A stretch of DNA of 64,000 bases from Annona cherimola (GCA_030490835.1 CM059974.1:8873501-8937500); one strand, 5' to 3'; numbered from the stretch's first letter, positions 25,401-38,645 are shown. The notes: generated by a model not told the origin, from the sequence alone. Numbers and translations: made by a program.

Positions 25401-26791
25401 CGTTTATAGATGCATGTTGTTTTTTATATGGATTAAACTTGGTTCCAAAGCTTTGTTTACCAGGTTTTGAATGTATGCTTGCATTCAATTGGATCCATTT
25501 CCCTGTTTAGGACCATTCAATGGAATTGGATTTGTATTACTTTTCCCATTCCTAATATAAGCTCCCATTTTTCAATACATAACAACTTTTTTCCCTCATT
25601 ATTTTCTATATTTCTCATTTTTCAGTATATGATTTGACATTTACGTACCACATCAACCCTACAAACAGTTCTACTTATCCAAGTTCCCTCATTCAAATCC
25701 ATTTTCCATTGATAAGGAATGAAATACTAACATGGTATGGGGGTGTGTATGTCCTCTGGAGTTGCATGATTGATATGATACACTTCGTACTCTAGCAGCA
25801 TTCATTATTTCATTTCTGTCTTTTTTCTTAATAGCCATTGCTAGAGGTGGAGCTTTCTGTCTTGAAATGACCTGCGTTTCAGTTATTTCATGTTCCTCCT
25901 CCAACGTGTTCCAGTAGCATTTTGTCGTTCTTCTTCTTCTTCCTCCATGTGTATGGTTTGCTAATGCTTGAGCCTTAACCATTGCTGCCTTTCAGTTATT
26001 TTTATCCTAATTATGGATGATCATTTGTGTGTAATTTAACTTTTCTCCTTGGCAATCATCGACAGATCACCTGGGACGAGGCTGAAGTTTTGCAGAATGT
26101 CAAAAAAGTGAGCCCTTGGCAGGTGGAGCTAATATCTGCCTCACCACAAATTCAAGGTCCATTTCCGCCATCCAAGAAAGTTCGCCATTCTCAGAGTTCT
26201 GAAATATTAAATGATGTAGAGGACCCAATGTTCTTTCCAATGATGGGGTTAACCAATGGTATGATTGAGATGACCCCATCTTTCTTCAATTACAACAATT
26301 TTCCTGCTGGCATGCAGGGAGCCAGGCATAATCCAGTGTGTGTATCTGGTTTAACCAGCTATATTCCCAGCTGTACACACTTTCTCTCTGAGAACTTGTA
26401 TGACAGCAACGTGACATTGAAGTTAAGTGGTGTGTCCACTGATCTTAACATTGGTAGTGCTCTGCTGTCAGAAAATTATTCACCAAAGAACTTTAGCAGT
26501 GTTCATTTCAATGGCACTGAGCCTTTTGGCAATAGGAGTTGCAGACCTGCAAAAAAGGATGGCAGCTTCTCTATTCAATTGTTTGGTCAAACTATTTGCC
26601 CTGAGAGACCTGTTAGAGAGGACCTTGATAGCAGTGGAAGCATGAGTGATAATGGCATGAAAGGATGTAAGATAAATGAAGGTTTGGATGGGTCAGCGGG
26701 TTCCTTGCTTCCTTTCTCATACAAGCAATTACGGAATCAGCTTGATGTCCATTGCCAAAGAGCATCTGCTGTGGAGGCATGTTCTCAGTAG
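22484..26791 (+). CDS. ARF17: Auxin response factor, ARF17-like, miR160-regulated
   Basis: Exons 22484-23485 and 26066-26791 (GT-AG, phase 0) encode 575 residues, close to the 585 recalled for Arabidopsis ARF17. The B3 DNA-binding domain covers about residues 120-225 ([20 protein letters not shown], then [20 protein letters not shown]), within a dimerisation domain that starts at [10 protein letters not shown]. The auxin-response domain follows ([15 protein letters not shown] to TWFQGTV) and exon 2 opens with [11 protein letters not shown]. There is no C-terminal PB1 domain, so it should not oligomerise with Aux/IAA proteins through that module; this fits the repressor class ARF10/16/17. An IQLFGQTI motif resembles the RLFG-type repression motif. 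Exon 1 is very GC-rich. A donor just after the stop (26813) suggests a 3' UTR intron, perhaps to AG at 28424. Confidence 0.95.
24767..25030 (+). mobile_element. tRNA-derived SINE (family S1) in the ARF17 intron
   Basis: The 264-bp element has a perfect 16-bp duplication AGAATATAATCTAGTG (24751-24766 and 25031-25046), an A-box-like GTGCTCGGTTGG, the B-box-like GGGATCGAATCCC (24832-24844) and an A-rich tail (AATAAAAAAAAAG). A second copy with matching 3' half is at 46767-47064. Confidence 0.92.
26308..26328 (+). promoter_or_regulatory. miR160 target site in ARF17 exon 2
   Basis: TGGCATGCAGGGAGCCAGGCA complements miR160 except for a G in place of the usual A at position 7 of the site, which still allows a G:U pair. 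It encodes the peptide AGMQGARH conserved in ARF10/16/17. Cleavage by miR160 is established for this family; it is inferred here. Confidence 0.95.
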
Positions 26792-29305
26792 AAGATGTAC
26801 AGGTATTTTTACACGGCTACTAATTTGCATCTGTGCTTTAGTAATTTGTTCAAATTGCAAAATGTGTTAACCTTTTAATTTCGAACTATTTGACATTCTT
26901 TCCAGGAAGCTGCTTAATTTCTTTCTATAAATTGGGAGCTGTTGATGAAGTATTCCATTTATTTGGAACATATACTAGTTTTATATGCGGGTTGCTGGAT
27001 TTGCCTTAAATTTATTTTATTTGTTGTTTTCTCTGACTACATCTTCATGTTCCCAAACACACCATTTGTATGGAGATTTTCATGTTGATGTTATTGTGAA
27101 ATCTTTCTCATTTTTATAGAAGTTTTATAAAGTTCTTTTAAAAGATGTATAGCCTTTATGTCATTTTGTTGATGTCCTCTTGATGTACGCCTTGCTTATG
27201 GATGTTGACACGTTTATGTATTTTTGTTGAACTGTTTTATCACTGTCAATTTTGTTTGCAGTATATCTCTTTAGTAAATCTTTTTGTTCTCTCTCAGTGA
27301 TATTACCCCCATTATTATGGTAGGTTGGACATGGACTGAGTATTGTGCGTTCACTGTATGTATGCAGCCACAAATTGTCTTCTTGGAATCTCCTATCTTA
27401 TGCACCTGTCTTGTCAATAGCATTTGTTTCAACCTTTAAAATTTTCTCTTTTATGTATATGAAATGTAAATACTAAGACTACCTTCAATTGGTTCCTATA
27501 GTCATCGCACTTACATTTGGCTTGTGAATTCTAAATTCTTAATGTTGTGTAGGCAATTATATTGTCTTTGCACTTGCATTAATTGGTGGAAAATAGGTTG
27601 TTATAACACTTGCTTTCTTGTCAGTTGAACAATTCACGGCTAGAATAAATGAGATATTTTTGAGAAAACTAGTTTTGATGACATCGTTCCCTTTTATTTG
27701 TTTTCATTCTGTTTCCTTCCCCAATAAATTATTATGAGTCACAGGAACATCTCAGGGAAGAGGACAAGATATAGATTTTGTCGCCTAACTAAAAAGCTAA
27801 ATAAAATAGAGAATCAGAAAGAAACGTGTATTCATTCGGATGGCTGAAGGCTGTTGGTTAATACAGCCGGTGCCAGTTCCTAACGTTAGATCCTTGGCCA
27901 CGAGGTCCCCATGTGAAGCTTGCAATTGACTCAAATTTTAGGCAGACAAGATTTCTTTTCTTCTTCTTTTTTTTTAATATATATTTTTTTAAAAACTCAT
28001 TTGGAACTTTGTCTAATCTAGGGGGCAATGATTCGATATAGCCCTTGCTTTTTAAAAAAATATTTTGAACTTATAATCTGAATTATTCAATTTGTTTAAC
28101 ATCGTTCCTTTTGTTATGTTACAAAAAAAAAAAAAATCCCTTTCATGGGAAATTTATATTTTGTAACAAAAAATTAGCATACTTTAAGATTGAATATGTA
28201 ACAATTAAATTTTTTTGAAAAATGTATGGTGCACGGTATTAAATAATGCATGTGGTAAACATGATAAATGGTTCAGATTAAAAAATTGTTTTATTATTTA
28301 TTTTTTAAAAAACAAGGAGTATTGAATCCCTCAATCTAAATAATCTGTTTTCTGTTATGCTGTGGAGGTTTTTGCTTCTAGCCATTCTAGAATCTTCTCA
28401 ATTCGTTTTTACGGTTTATGCAGGTAGCAAAGCAAGAACATAGGAAGCTGACTCTGATCTGACTCCTGGAGTAGAAATCCTGTAGTAGCATCTTCTGTGC
28501 AGCGTAATTGCGATGTTAAGCTTCTTAGTGAGCATCTTAGCGTCTGTCAAAAACAGCAGTATGATTATTGTTTATGGTGTTTGTATCTGCACGGGTAATT
28601 AGTTAATAGTTACTGTGACGACCGTAAGAGGTTCTTCTAGTACACTAGCTTACTGTTTTCAAAATTGGGAGGATTGTTAGGAATAAAATTTAAGCTATTA
28701 AATCAAACTTAATTTATTTAAGTTTTTATTGTGATGAACAACTAAAATTGCAGTTGTTGCTGACCTTGCATGGTAAAGAATGGAAATACAATTGCTAACC
28801 ACTTTTTACGTGTAACTGTTTGTTATTTAAAATAAAATTTTCAGATGAGTGTTAACCAAAAATTATATCTAGTTGCTGATTTTTTTTTTAAGTTTAAATT
28901 TAAGACTTTTTTTGAGTTTTTTATTTTTTGTTGAACGCTGGCTGCCGGCAATCTTATACGCAGCATGGTGCCGGCTTAAGCCTAATTATAATTCTATTCC
29001 TAAATCTTAATCGGTTTTAAAAATTTCAACTTTAATTTGTTTACAATTAATTGAATTATCAGGTCGATGGTTTGTAACAGATTATGCATGTAGGTTGTAA
29101 ACGGCAGGTCGTAAGAAAAACGTACATGAAATAAAAGAAATTTAAACCCCTGCATGACAAAAAAAAACATATTAACATTTAACAGTCCATAAACAAATTT
29201 GATAACCACAAAGAGTAATATATACTTGGTACAAATCTCAATATTTTAATGGACACCCAATATTAAATGTCAGTGCATCTAGCGCACTACCATTTTCCTT
29301 TTTAA
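26792..29305. other. ARF17 3' UTR and downstream spacer
   Basis: A splice donor (26813) and possible acceptors (after TTCCAG at about 26905, or TGCAG at 28423) suggest an untranslated terminal exon. AATAAAA near 28683 could be a poly(A) signal. No further gene is recognised. Confidence 0.45.
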
Positions 29306-32300
29306 TTTTTTAATTTTATGAAAAAGTACGAAAGTAGTAGGTGCTATGAGAAAGAGAAGAATAATGTAGCATGCCTTCAAGAAACTAAGTGGAAAGGAGA
29401 GAAGACTACAAAGATAAATAGATTCAAATTATGGTATATAAGAAATGATGGTAATAGAAACAATGTAGGGATAATAGTAGAAAATAAATTCATATATAAA
29501 GCTGTAGATGTTAATTGAGTAAATGATATAATTATTCAAATAAATTTGGTATTAGGTGGAGAAGTCATAAATGTGATTAGTATTTATGAATTACAGGAAG
29601 GATTTGATGACGGAATTAAAAAGCAATTTTGGGATGACTTAAATAATTACGGTGTGTTTGACAATTAATAGAAAATGCCAAGCTAAAATTTTTTAATCTA
29701 AAACTTTTCACTCTCCATAATTATCATATTTTTTAAATATTTTTTCATATTTTTCTATACAACTACCTTACTTTTCAATCATTTTTATACAACTATCATA
29801 TCTATTTTTAACTTTATCCTTTTTACTACTTATTATTACTTCTATTATATCACATCATTTGACAACTTTTACTTTAAAAAATTTTTCATTAAAAGTTTTG
29901 TTCATTACCAAACATACCTAATCAAGAAAAGATTATGATAGGTAGAGATTTAAATATATGTAGGAAGGGAGAATGTGGGATATGAGAAAATTTATGGAGG
30001 TTTCGGCTTTAGAATAAAGAATAAAATGAAGAATGTCATTTTAGATTTTTCTATAACATATGATTTGGTTATATCAAATACCTTATTTGAAAAATGAGAT
30101 GATACTTAATAATCTTCAAGAGTGAGAATAATTCTAGCAAAATAGATTTCTTTCTTATAAAAAAATTGAATAGATCAATTTATATAAATTGTAAGGTTAT
30201 CCCAGGTGAAAGTTTAGCTATGTAACATAGATTATTAAAGATGAATATACATACACAAAAAGAGTCAAGAAGATTAAAAGCAATATAATAGAAGAAAGAA
30301 AATGAAACATAATAGAAGAAAGAAATTTAAAGGGAAACAACATGAAATTTTTTAGTAAAAAAAAAATAGAAGAAAGAAAATGAAACATAAAGAAAGAGGA
30401 AGTGGATCAATGTGGGATAAGACGACAACTAGTATCAAAGAAGTTGGATAAAGTATTGCGGGGATATATAAAAATCGTAAATTCTTATATAAGGAAACTT
30501 GGTGGTGGAATGAGGATACTCAAAACGCTATAAATGATAAAGAAGAAAAATTTTAAAAATGACAGAGTAACAAAAAAGGTACAAACTTACAACAATGCAA
30601 GCTATCAAAAAAAGCCATTAAAAAAATTATTAGCGATGCTAAACACAAAACGTATGATAACTTATATGACAGATTAGGAACTAGGCAAGGTGTAAAAAAT
30701 ATATTTAAGTTGGCTAAATTAAGAAAAAAATAAAGGCATAGATTTAACACATGTTAGATGTATTAAAAATGAAAACCAAATAGTTCTAGTTAAAGATAAT
30801 GAAATTAAAAAAAATGAAAAACTTATTTTTATAGTTCACAAAATGATACCCCACAAAAACATTTAACATTGGATTTTAGTTTAAATAAAGAAAGAAATAA
30901 GAATATCAATTATTTTTAAAAAATTTGAATATCTGAAGTGAAGGAAGTCCTAAAAAGAACAGGAAAAGCATTAGGCCCGAATAACGTACCAATTGAGGCA
31001 TAACAGTACATGGGAAATGTAGGTGCAACATGGTTAACCAATTTTTTAAATAAAATTATAAAAATAAAGTTAATGTCAAGTGAATGGAAAAAACTACTAT
31101 AGTCTCAATCTATAAAAATGAAGAAAATATTCGAAACTGTACAAATTATCGGGAAATAAAACTAATGAGTCGTACTATGAAGTTATGAGAAAGAGTAATT
31201 GAATATAGACTAAAATGAAAAAATAATATATCTGAAAATCAGTTTGTTTTTATGTTAGGAAGATTAACCACTAAGGTAATTTTCCTAATTAGACAATTAT
31301 TCGAGAAGTATAGGAAGAAAAAAAGAACTTATACGTGATTTTTCATTGATTTAGAAAAAACACATAATCAAGTACCAAGAAAGTTAATATGACAAGTGAT
31401 AAAAAAAAGGAATTAATAACAAATACGTTGATGTTATTAAAATATGTATGAGAGAACTAATTAAAATAAGCTTACATCGAGGCTCAGCCTTGAGTCTTTG
31501 TTTTTTTATTTTAGTAATAGATGAAATTATTAGACATCTATAAGAAGAAGTACCTTGGTATATGTTATTTGCAGATGATATTGTTCTAATAGATGAAACT
31601 AGAGAATGACTAAATTTGAAATTGAATATGTGAGTAAATGCCTTAGAATCTAATGATTTTAGAATTAGTCGCACAAAAATTAAATATATGAAATGCAATT
31701 TTAATAATAGTAAAAACTTGAATAATGAATCAATTAAGATTTTAGATCAAGTAGTAATAGGAACTAATTACTTCCGTTACTTAGGATCAGTAGTTTAAAA
31801 GAACAGAAAAACTGAAAAAGATATAATACATAGAATTTAAGCATAATAGAATAAATGACAAAATGTGTCAGAAATTTTACATGATCGTCGAGTCCCGATT
31901 AAATTAAAAGGACAATTTTATAAGACTGTGATTAGACTTGCTTTGCTTTATAGAGCAGAATGTTAAGTAGTTAAAGAACAACATACACGTAAAAGGAACG
32001 TAGCGGAAATGAGAATACTAAGGTGGATGAGTGGTAAAATAAGAAAAAATAAAAATATAGATGAAATAATTTAAGAAAATCTAAAAGTGAGACCAATATG
32101 TGATAAAATGAGGGAAAATAGATTAAAATATATTAAACGGATGCCTGAAATAACACCGATTAGGAGGACAGAGTCTATCTAAGTAGAAGGTGGTACCAGA
32201 ATGAGAGAAAGACAAAAAAAACATGGATGAAAGTAATTAAACAAGATTTAAAAATATTATAAATTACTGAAAATTTAATATCTAATCGTCAAGAATGGCG

Positions 32301-32362
32301 CAATAGAATTTATGCAGCCGACCCTATTTAGGTGGGAAATGATTTATGATGATGATAATAAT
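29306..32362 (+). mobile_element. Degenerate RTE-clade LINE retrotransposon
   Basis: Conceptual reading with frameshifts shows the endonuclease part (VACLQETKWKGEK, then NNVGIIVENK at 29354-29495), a GRDLN motif near 29945, and the reverse transcriptase: IDLEKTHNQVPRK near 31347, then LHRGSALS near 31471 and LFADDIVLIDETRE at 31565-31606, which holds the catalytic FADD box. The 3' end reads EWRNRIYAADPI and runs into a TGATGATGATAATAATGATG tail (from 32344), the short-repeat tail typical of RTE elements. Many stops and frame breaks show it is long dead. A Tourist-like MITE sits inside it. Confidence 0.85.
29651..29929. mobile_element. Tourist-like MITE inserted in the LINE endonuclease region
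   Basis: It starts GGTGTGTTTGACAATTAATA and ends TTACCAAACATACC, with the family interior ACAACTACCTTACTTTTCAA. LINE coding text stops at FWDDLN before it and resumes at EKIMIGRDLN after it, so it entered an existing LINE. Confidence 0.8.
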
Positions 32363-33407
32363 GATGAATTTTTCAATTTCATATGTGGGTCCAAGCATGA
32401 TATTTTTTTTAAGGCTAAGCATGATGTTTTCATACATATAGTTTTTACATTTTATTTATGTTTTTAGATATTTTACTTCAAATTATAAAAATAAAAATAA
32501 AATATTTAAAAAGATCAATAAAATGCAAAACTTACATATATGTATGCCATGCTTGAGCCCATGTCAATATATAAAAAATTAAAAGATATATGATGCGTCA
32601 AGTGCCCTGGATCAGAGCTCAAAATTAAATAGAATAGCATATGGGTTATTAGCGAGCTGAGCAGATTAAATTAAACGAATTAACTGGTGAGTTCACAGGC
32701 TACAGGGTTGCAATTCATAAATTCTCAATCCTACTATGTTTTAAGCGAGTTGAACAAATGTAGTAAAGACAGTTTTAGGGTCCTTCCGGGTAGAGTAAAA
32801 AAGAAATTTATTTTTTTGAAAAAAAATTCTATCTTTTTGTTTTTGATGTGATTTGATGGTTTATCTTTCGTATTATCATTATGATCATTATTATTTATAT
32901 TTTCTACATAATTCTCCTTATTCCTAATCATTAGTATATCATATCATATTATTTTCTTAATTTTCAAAATTTTTTTTACAAAATTTCCTCAATTTTTTAC
33001 CCTATCCAGATGATCCTTATGGCAATATTATAATTTTCAATTTTAAGTAAAATATTTTTATTGTGTGAAAACTGTCATGAGGCTCTAATTTTTAAAGAGA
33101 CCAAGAGGTGTTCGCTCGAGTGTAATCAAGTCAAATTAGAATTTAAGCAGTCAATGCCAACCTTGATTCATATTCTAAAACCTTCATCCACTCATTTTCT
33201 AAAATCTTAGTTCTATTATTAACCTTTTATAAACATTGGGGTGGGTTTGGATCAGGCTTCATAAAACCATAAGATAATCAAACCAGTTAAAATTACCCCC
33301 GATACACGGAAGAAGTGCAAATATAATAGTTAAATCGGTTTTTCTATCCAATAGACAAATATATTAAACTAATTGTTAAATCGAACAGAAAAAATTAGAG
33401 TTTTTAA
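32363..33407. other. AT-rich spacer
   Basis: No gene or bounded repeat was recognised. A trinucleotide-like stretch at 32870-32900 (TATTATCATTATGATCATTA) is simple sequence. Confidence 0.45.
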
Positions 33408-33600
33408 GATTTGGGTGTATTTGAGAAGTAATGAAACTTTTGATAAAAATGTTTTGGTGTAAAAGTTTTTGAAATAAAAAAAAAATGATATGACATGGGT
33501 AATAATGAGGAGTAACTGAATAAAATTAAAATGGATAAGTTAAATGTATGAATAGTTTAAAATGGATAAGTTGCGAATAAATAATTGGAAAGTAAAATAA
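33408..33600. mobile_element. Truncated Tourist-like MITE upstream of GrpE
   Basis: It begins GGGTGTATTTGAGAAGTAA and keeps the family text AACTTTTGATAAAAATGTTTT and AATAATGAGGAGTAA, but lacks the right terminus. Confidence 0.6.
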
Positions 33601-33721
33601 TACGCGTAGGCTTTGGATTTGGGCTGTACTTTGCTTTTTTCCCGACCCAGTTAAAGTCTTCTCTGATACGTACTGGAAGGAACATGTTTGGAATGTGGAA
33701 GACTCGGAGCAACACCTGATA

Positions 33722-33890
33722 CATCGAATCGATTGGAGTTCTACAGACATCTTGCAAGAGCCGGAGGCTTATGCGTGGGAAAGGTATCTGCAAAGACAGT
33801 AGTAGCCACCATCGAATCGAGTGGATTTTAGCAGACGCGTCTCGCAAGCCCGGAGGCTTGCGCGCGGGAAAGGTGTTTGCAAAGACACAA
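33722..33890. repeat. Diverged tandem duplication in the GrpE promoter/5' UTR
   Basis: Copies begin at 33722 and 33810 (88-bp period). Both start CATCGAATCGA and end GGGAAAGGT(A/G)T(C/T)TGCAAAGACA; they also share the block CCGGAGGCTT. Identity is roughly 75-80% by eye. The second copy ends about 55 bases before the GrpE start codon. Confidence 0.85.
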
Positions 33891-33943
33891 GCAGACCAGA
33901 GCGGTGAAAAGTGTCTGTGAACTCGCTAACCTGCGAACTCGAA

Positions 33944-36900
33944 ATGGCTGTTATTGCTTTCATCTCCAACCCTTCTCTGCCCAGTCCCCCTCCTCGCTTT
34001 TCGAATTCACCCATTCCACTGTCTTCCTCGAAAACCCTAAAAATCCGCCCTGCCCATTCCGTATTATCCCAAACCAGTCTATCTCTGAAATTCCGCTCGC
34101 CTCTCTCTACGTTTCCCATCGCCTGCCGCCGCTTCTCCTCCAGACCCTTCGTCGAAATTTCTGAATCTGACTCCGTGGTACGTCTGCTTTCCGCTGTTTC
34201 TCTAGTTTCTGTTCCTTTAGTCTACGTATGTCTTCCAACTTTTTTAGAAAAAAAAATTAATCTCCTTTATATGTTTGTTTTGGATAATATGAGGGCTTTC
34301 GTTTGTTGGAGCTTTTCTGAACTTCTGTTGAGTCATTTCAGCGGGCAGAATCAGTGATTGCTATATTTTTAACTGAGAAAGAATAAATAAAGGAGAAATC
34401 AACGCTTTTTTGTTTGGTTCTGCAATTTTCTTATTCGTGAGGCTGATCAATAGTTTTCATGAACAGAAAAGTGAATATGAGTAACAACGTCTGTGATAAG
34501 AAGAGAGTTTCATTCGCTTAAAAAGGGAGTCATTTTTGAAGACTATACTTTGGATCCACGGGGAAAACAAACAAACAAACAAACTCCTTAACACACTCAA
34601 ATTGTTGGTTTCTTAAGAAATTTGCTGACATGACTCGAAGGTTATGCTACATGGAGGGAATATTCATTATAGAGATTTAGGACTGAGCTTCAGTAATGAA
34701 TGAGTCATGTGTCTTCCTCATATTGTGAGGTATGTGAATCTTAAATTTCAGACATTGGCAAACAGCTAGGAAAGAAGCGATGGAAAATCTAGTATAATAC
34801 ATACGAATTGTTGAATTACCTAATGGATGAAATGCCATCAATTGAAAATGGGTATTTAACTGGTTAAAAAAAACAATGTTGATGAAACAGTTAAAAAATG
34901 TATTGACTTCAATCTATTATTAGGATTACCTCATGCAAAAACTAGGTGTCCATGTGTGGACTGGATTTGTATGTTGGTACTATTGGCTACCATACATTGT
35001 TTTCATGGCGCAGATGTATAGCTCAATTTAGACTTCCATTTGGAGGGAGGTGTAAAATGTACATTGGTAATTGAAATAAATGGTGTCAACAAGTGTGAAA
35101 ATGACATTAGCAAAGTAGACAATAAAGACAGCTAAATGAGACTTTTTCAATGAGAAAGATTGCATTGGTGTTGGAAAACATTTGACTGTGAATTGTGAAA
35201 AAAAGTTAAGGTTAACCAGGGTGGGAAAATATCTTGTCATGTAAAAGAGAAGGAAACGAAATTTCCTCCTTTTTTCCTTAAAAGAAAAATAGACCTTCTC
35301 CTCAGAAATATCTATGGCAACTATATAAGGTCAAGAAACATTGGAGAACCTCACCAGCCCCTCCATTTTTCAAGGATTACAGCCTCCAAATGTATAAAAT
35401 AGCAGTTTCTTGGAGTTTCCTATAAGCCCTAAAATCTCCTTCACTATTTTGGCAAGTGGGAAATATTCCTTTTTGCTATGGCTAAGTAGTCATTTTACTA
35501 GATTGTCCTTTACAAATGGTCTGTAACAATTCAAACTCTACTGCCGACCGCTTTAGCTGCCTCAAAAACGGTTTATAACAAGTCAAATAGGAGGTGCTTT
35601 CGTTGTGTTTTCTTCTTGATGTTCTAGCCAGATGGGACCGGGTCAGGTTGGATCTGGAGAAGCTGCTAAGTTGCACTGCCCTTCTACCATAGGTGCACCT
35701 GCCAACTTGCTTCTGTCTGTTCCATGCTCGTTAATATGCCTACATGAATACTACATTGCACCAACACCTAAATTTCTTGCTGTTCTTTTCCACTTTGTTT
35801 TGAGCTGCTTATGTAACCAGTAGTCAGCTTCTGTCAGGGAATTCCTCTCAGCCCATTGTTTTGGAAATAAGCCTGAAAATAAGCTCAGTGTCATTCTTGG
35901 CAGAGAGGGCTGCTCTTGCAGGTCCTTCCCTCTCCAAGACAAAGAGATGAAACTTCTAGTCCACAGATATAACTTTCAGAGCAATCAAATGTAGACCCCA
36001 AACAACTTTGCTTGAGATTTAAAATTGAGGGAGGAAAAACTCAAGCTGTAACAAGACTTTAATATCAGTGTTGCAGTCTTTGCAGAAGGGTGGTGATCAT
36101 GAATCACTGGCTTGCATTTCTTGCATAGTGGATGTCAATTTGGTAACAACAGGTGTGGAGTTCTGATTATGAAGGTATCACTTCCAAGTTGAAAAAAGGG
36201 CAGCTGGACTGCCATACGTGCTAGATATCAGGAAGCATTACGAACTTTTGTCGTTTTTTATCTATCAGATTGAATGGTCAGATTAAGTTTATCTGCATAT
36301 CTGAAAGCTGGCTTACTAATAAATGATGTTTGGTGCAACACTGCTGGGGTTTTGAACCTTAAGACATGCGTGTACTGAACTGCACAGCTGGAGACAGGCA
36401 GTGGTACAATTTGAGTGCAATTGAATGGTTGCCTGGAATGTGGGCAGCTCGTTCTTTCTTTTAACAATTCGTGATTTTAGGTCTTTGCCAGAAGGCTGAG
36501 AGATCACGAAAATGGTTTTCTTTTTGCATCACTATTGTTGCTCTCAGATCATTGATTGTTCTCATTTCTTTGCTATATGGAATAAATAAAGCTATTGCTT
36601 CCGGGATGCAAATTATGCTATGCTAACCAACCTCATAATCTTCCTAGGCTGTTGGTGGAGAAGAAAGTGATGAGTTTATCAAGGCTAAACAGGTGACAGG
36701 CAGAGATTGGAATTCTCCACCTACACTGAAGACCCTCATCCAAGTTTACAAGGAGGCTATCCTTGATGGGGACAAGAAAACTGTTTCTGACATAGAAGCT
36801 ATAATTTGTATTGTTGAAAATGAGAAAAATGACATGGCTAAAAGACTCTCAGAGCTATCATCAGATATAGCATCTGGAAAGGACAAATTTCTTCGCTTGA

Positions 36901-37972
36901 AAGCTGATTTTGAAAATTTCAGGAAGAGATTTGAGAAAGATCAACTTACATTAACATCTAATGTTCAAGAAGAAGTGATTGAGAGCCTCTTGCCCTTAGT
37001 AGACAGTTTTGAGAGGGCAAAGCAGCATATTAAACCAGAAAATGAGAAGGAAAAGAAAATTGACACCAGTTATCAGGGCATATACAAGCAGTTTGTGGAG
37101 ATAATGAGAAGCTTGCGAGTTTCTGTCATTGGGACTGTTGGCAGACCATTTGACCCCATGGTAAGCATTGAGACTAATTTGGAGTTTTAAATTGATTTTT
37201 ACCTTTTAACTTTATTTTCATTCATGTTGTTCTCAACTAAACCCACGAAGCTGTTAGCAGTTATTTTTGTTTGCAGCTACTGCTAGTAAATCACTCATTT
37301 GAATTTTTTTGGTTTTCTTTATCATGACTTGGCATGTTCGTCAACACTTCATCAGAAATTGATTAGGATAAGCTACATTTATCCTTCAATGCCATTTAAC
37401 TCTCTGCTGGATTACTGTACAATTATTAACACTTGCAAATGGAGCATTTGATTGCTTAAATATGTATGGACGCAATTCATTTCACGCAGACCATGTTGCC
37501 AACCATATCCTGCACACATGTCTAGGTTCATGACAAGACATTGACCTTGCTGGAAGGATCGTCCCAACCAAAAAATCACTTGGAACATGAAAATGCAGGC
37601 ATGCTAAATAATCAAGCATTCAAAATTCCGCTTCTTTTTTTTTTTTTTTTTTTTTTTTTTTGTTTTTTGCCCCCTTGATGAAGATCATCAGATAAGCATT
37701 TGACACCTTATTTTTGTTCCTTTTAATTCTCGGTGAAGCTTCATGAGGCCATTGCACGTGAGGAGTCCCAAGTGTATAAGGAAGGCATCATAATTCAGGA
37801 ATTTAGACGTGGATTTCTTCTAGGAGATCGAATTCTTAGACCAGCCACTGTCAAAGTCTCTTTGGGCCCGGGTCCAAAGAAAGCCCCAGCCTCCAGGGAA
37901 AAGCTGGAAGAACGGCCGACAGCTGCAGTTGCGGGGTCTGATTTAGGTTCAGGACCCATCATTAACAGTTAG
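33944..37972 (+). CDS. CGE1: Plastid GrpE nucleotide-exchange factor (co-chaperone of plastid Hsp70)
   Basis: Exons 33944-34177, 36648-37160 and 37739-37972, all GT-AG and phase 0, encode 326 residues. Residues 1-75 are rich in Ser, Pro and Arg with few acids, as in a chloroplast transit peptide. A long helix follows (about 100-180, LRLKADFENFRKRFEKDQ), then the four-helix/beta-wing region with the GrpE signature: GRPFDPMLHEAI, QVYKEGIIIQEFRRGFLLGD and RILRPATVKVS near the C-terminus. GrpE releases ADP from DnaK-type Hsp70 in the stroma. The start chosen is the first ATG that yields a transit peptide; an in-frame frame upstream (33911) also has ATG, giving 11 more residues, and cannot be excluded. 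Intron 1 is 2.5 kb. Confidence 0.94.
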
Positions 37973-38545
37973 CTTCTCAGCATTCTTGTATTTCATTTGT
38001 TGATATATATATATTTTTCAGAACTGATTTTTCTGTTTGGCAGTCAAGCTTCCAAACGGCCAAGGTTTTTGTTTTCTTCCAGTGAAAATCTGGAAAGGGG
38101 GAAAAAGCAAGTCCATTGTTGCCGTTCTCACACGAACCCTTTATCTGTATCATGGAGACTGTCAAAGTCTCTATTTATCATAATTCACCATCATTTGTTG
38201 GTTTCAAATATTTTTTAAAAAGAAAAAAAAAAGCATTTAAAAATGAGGGGAAAAAGGGGGAAAAAATATAAGCAGTAAAGCAGCAACCGTGGGGGAGCTG
38301 AGAATACAGGAAGGGCTGAGCTTATGTGGTAGGATGGGGGGTGCTTTGTAGGTATTGTAGATCTCCCACAAATTTTTAAGTGGAACTCAAAGCATATATT
38401 TTGTATTCTCCAAGGGAATGGTTCGTCAGCAAGAGAAATACAGTTACACGCTTAATAACGTCTGAAATCGACTTCTGGAGTTGTAGCAAATTGTAGCGTT
38501 ATCAGGGGTTCCTTCCAGTTCTACTGCTTCCGGATTACGGTCTAT
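37973..38545. other. GrpE 3' UTR and spacer
   Basis: Includes the probable 3' UTR with A-rich stretch at 38216-38235. No gene recognised. Confidence 0.45.
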
Positions 38546-38645
38546 ATGGACTTGCCTTGCCCGCGTTACCTGCTGCTGTAAATGAAAAGGTGATGTGAAT
38601 TAACGGGGCATCTAGCCGTAGGTGATGTGGGCAAGGCACGTCCAT
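38546..38645. repeat. Short hairpin, arms about 25 bp
   Basis: The left arm ATGGACTTGCCTTGCCCGCG (38546-38565) is complementary, with a few mismatches, to the right arm at 38621-38645 (GGGCAAGGCACGTCCAT). It may be a small MITE relic. Confidence 0.6.
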
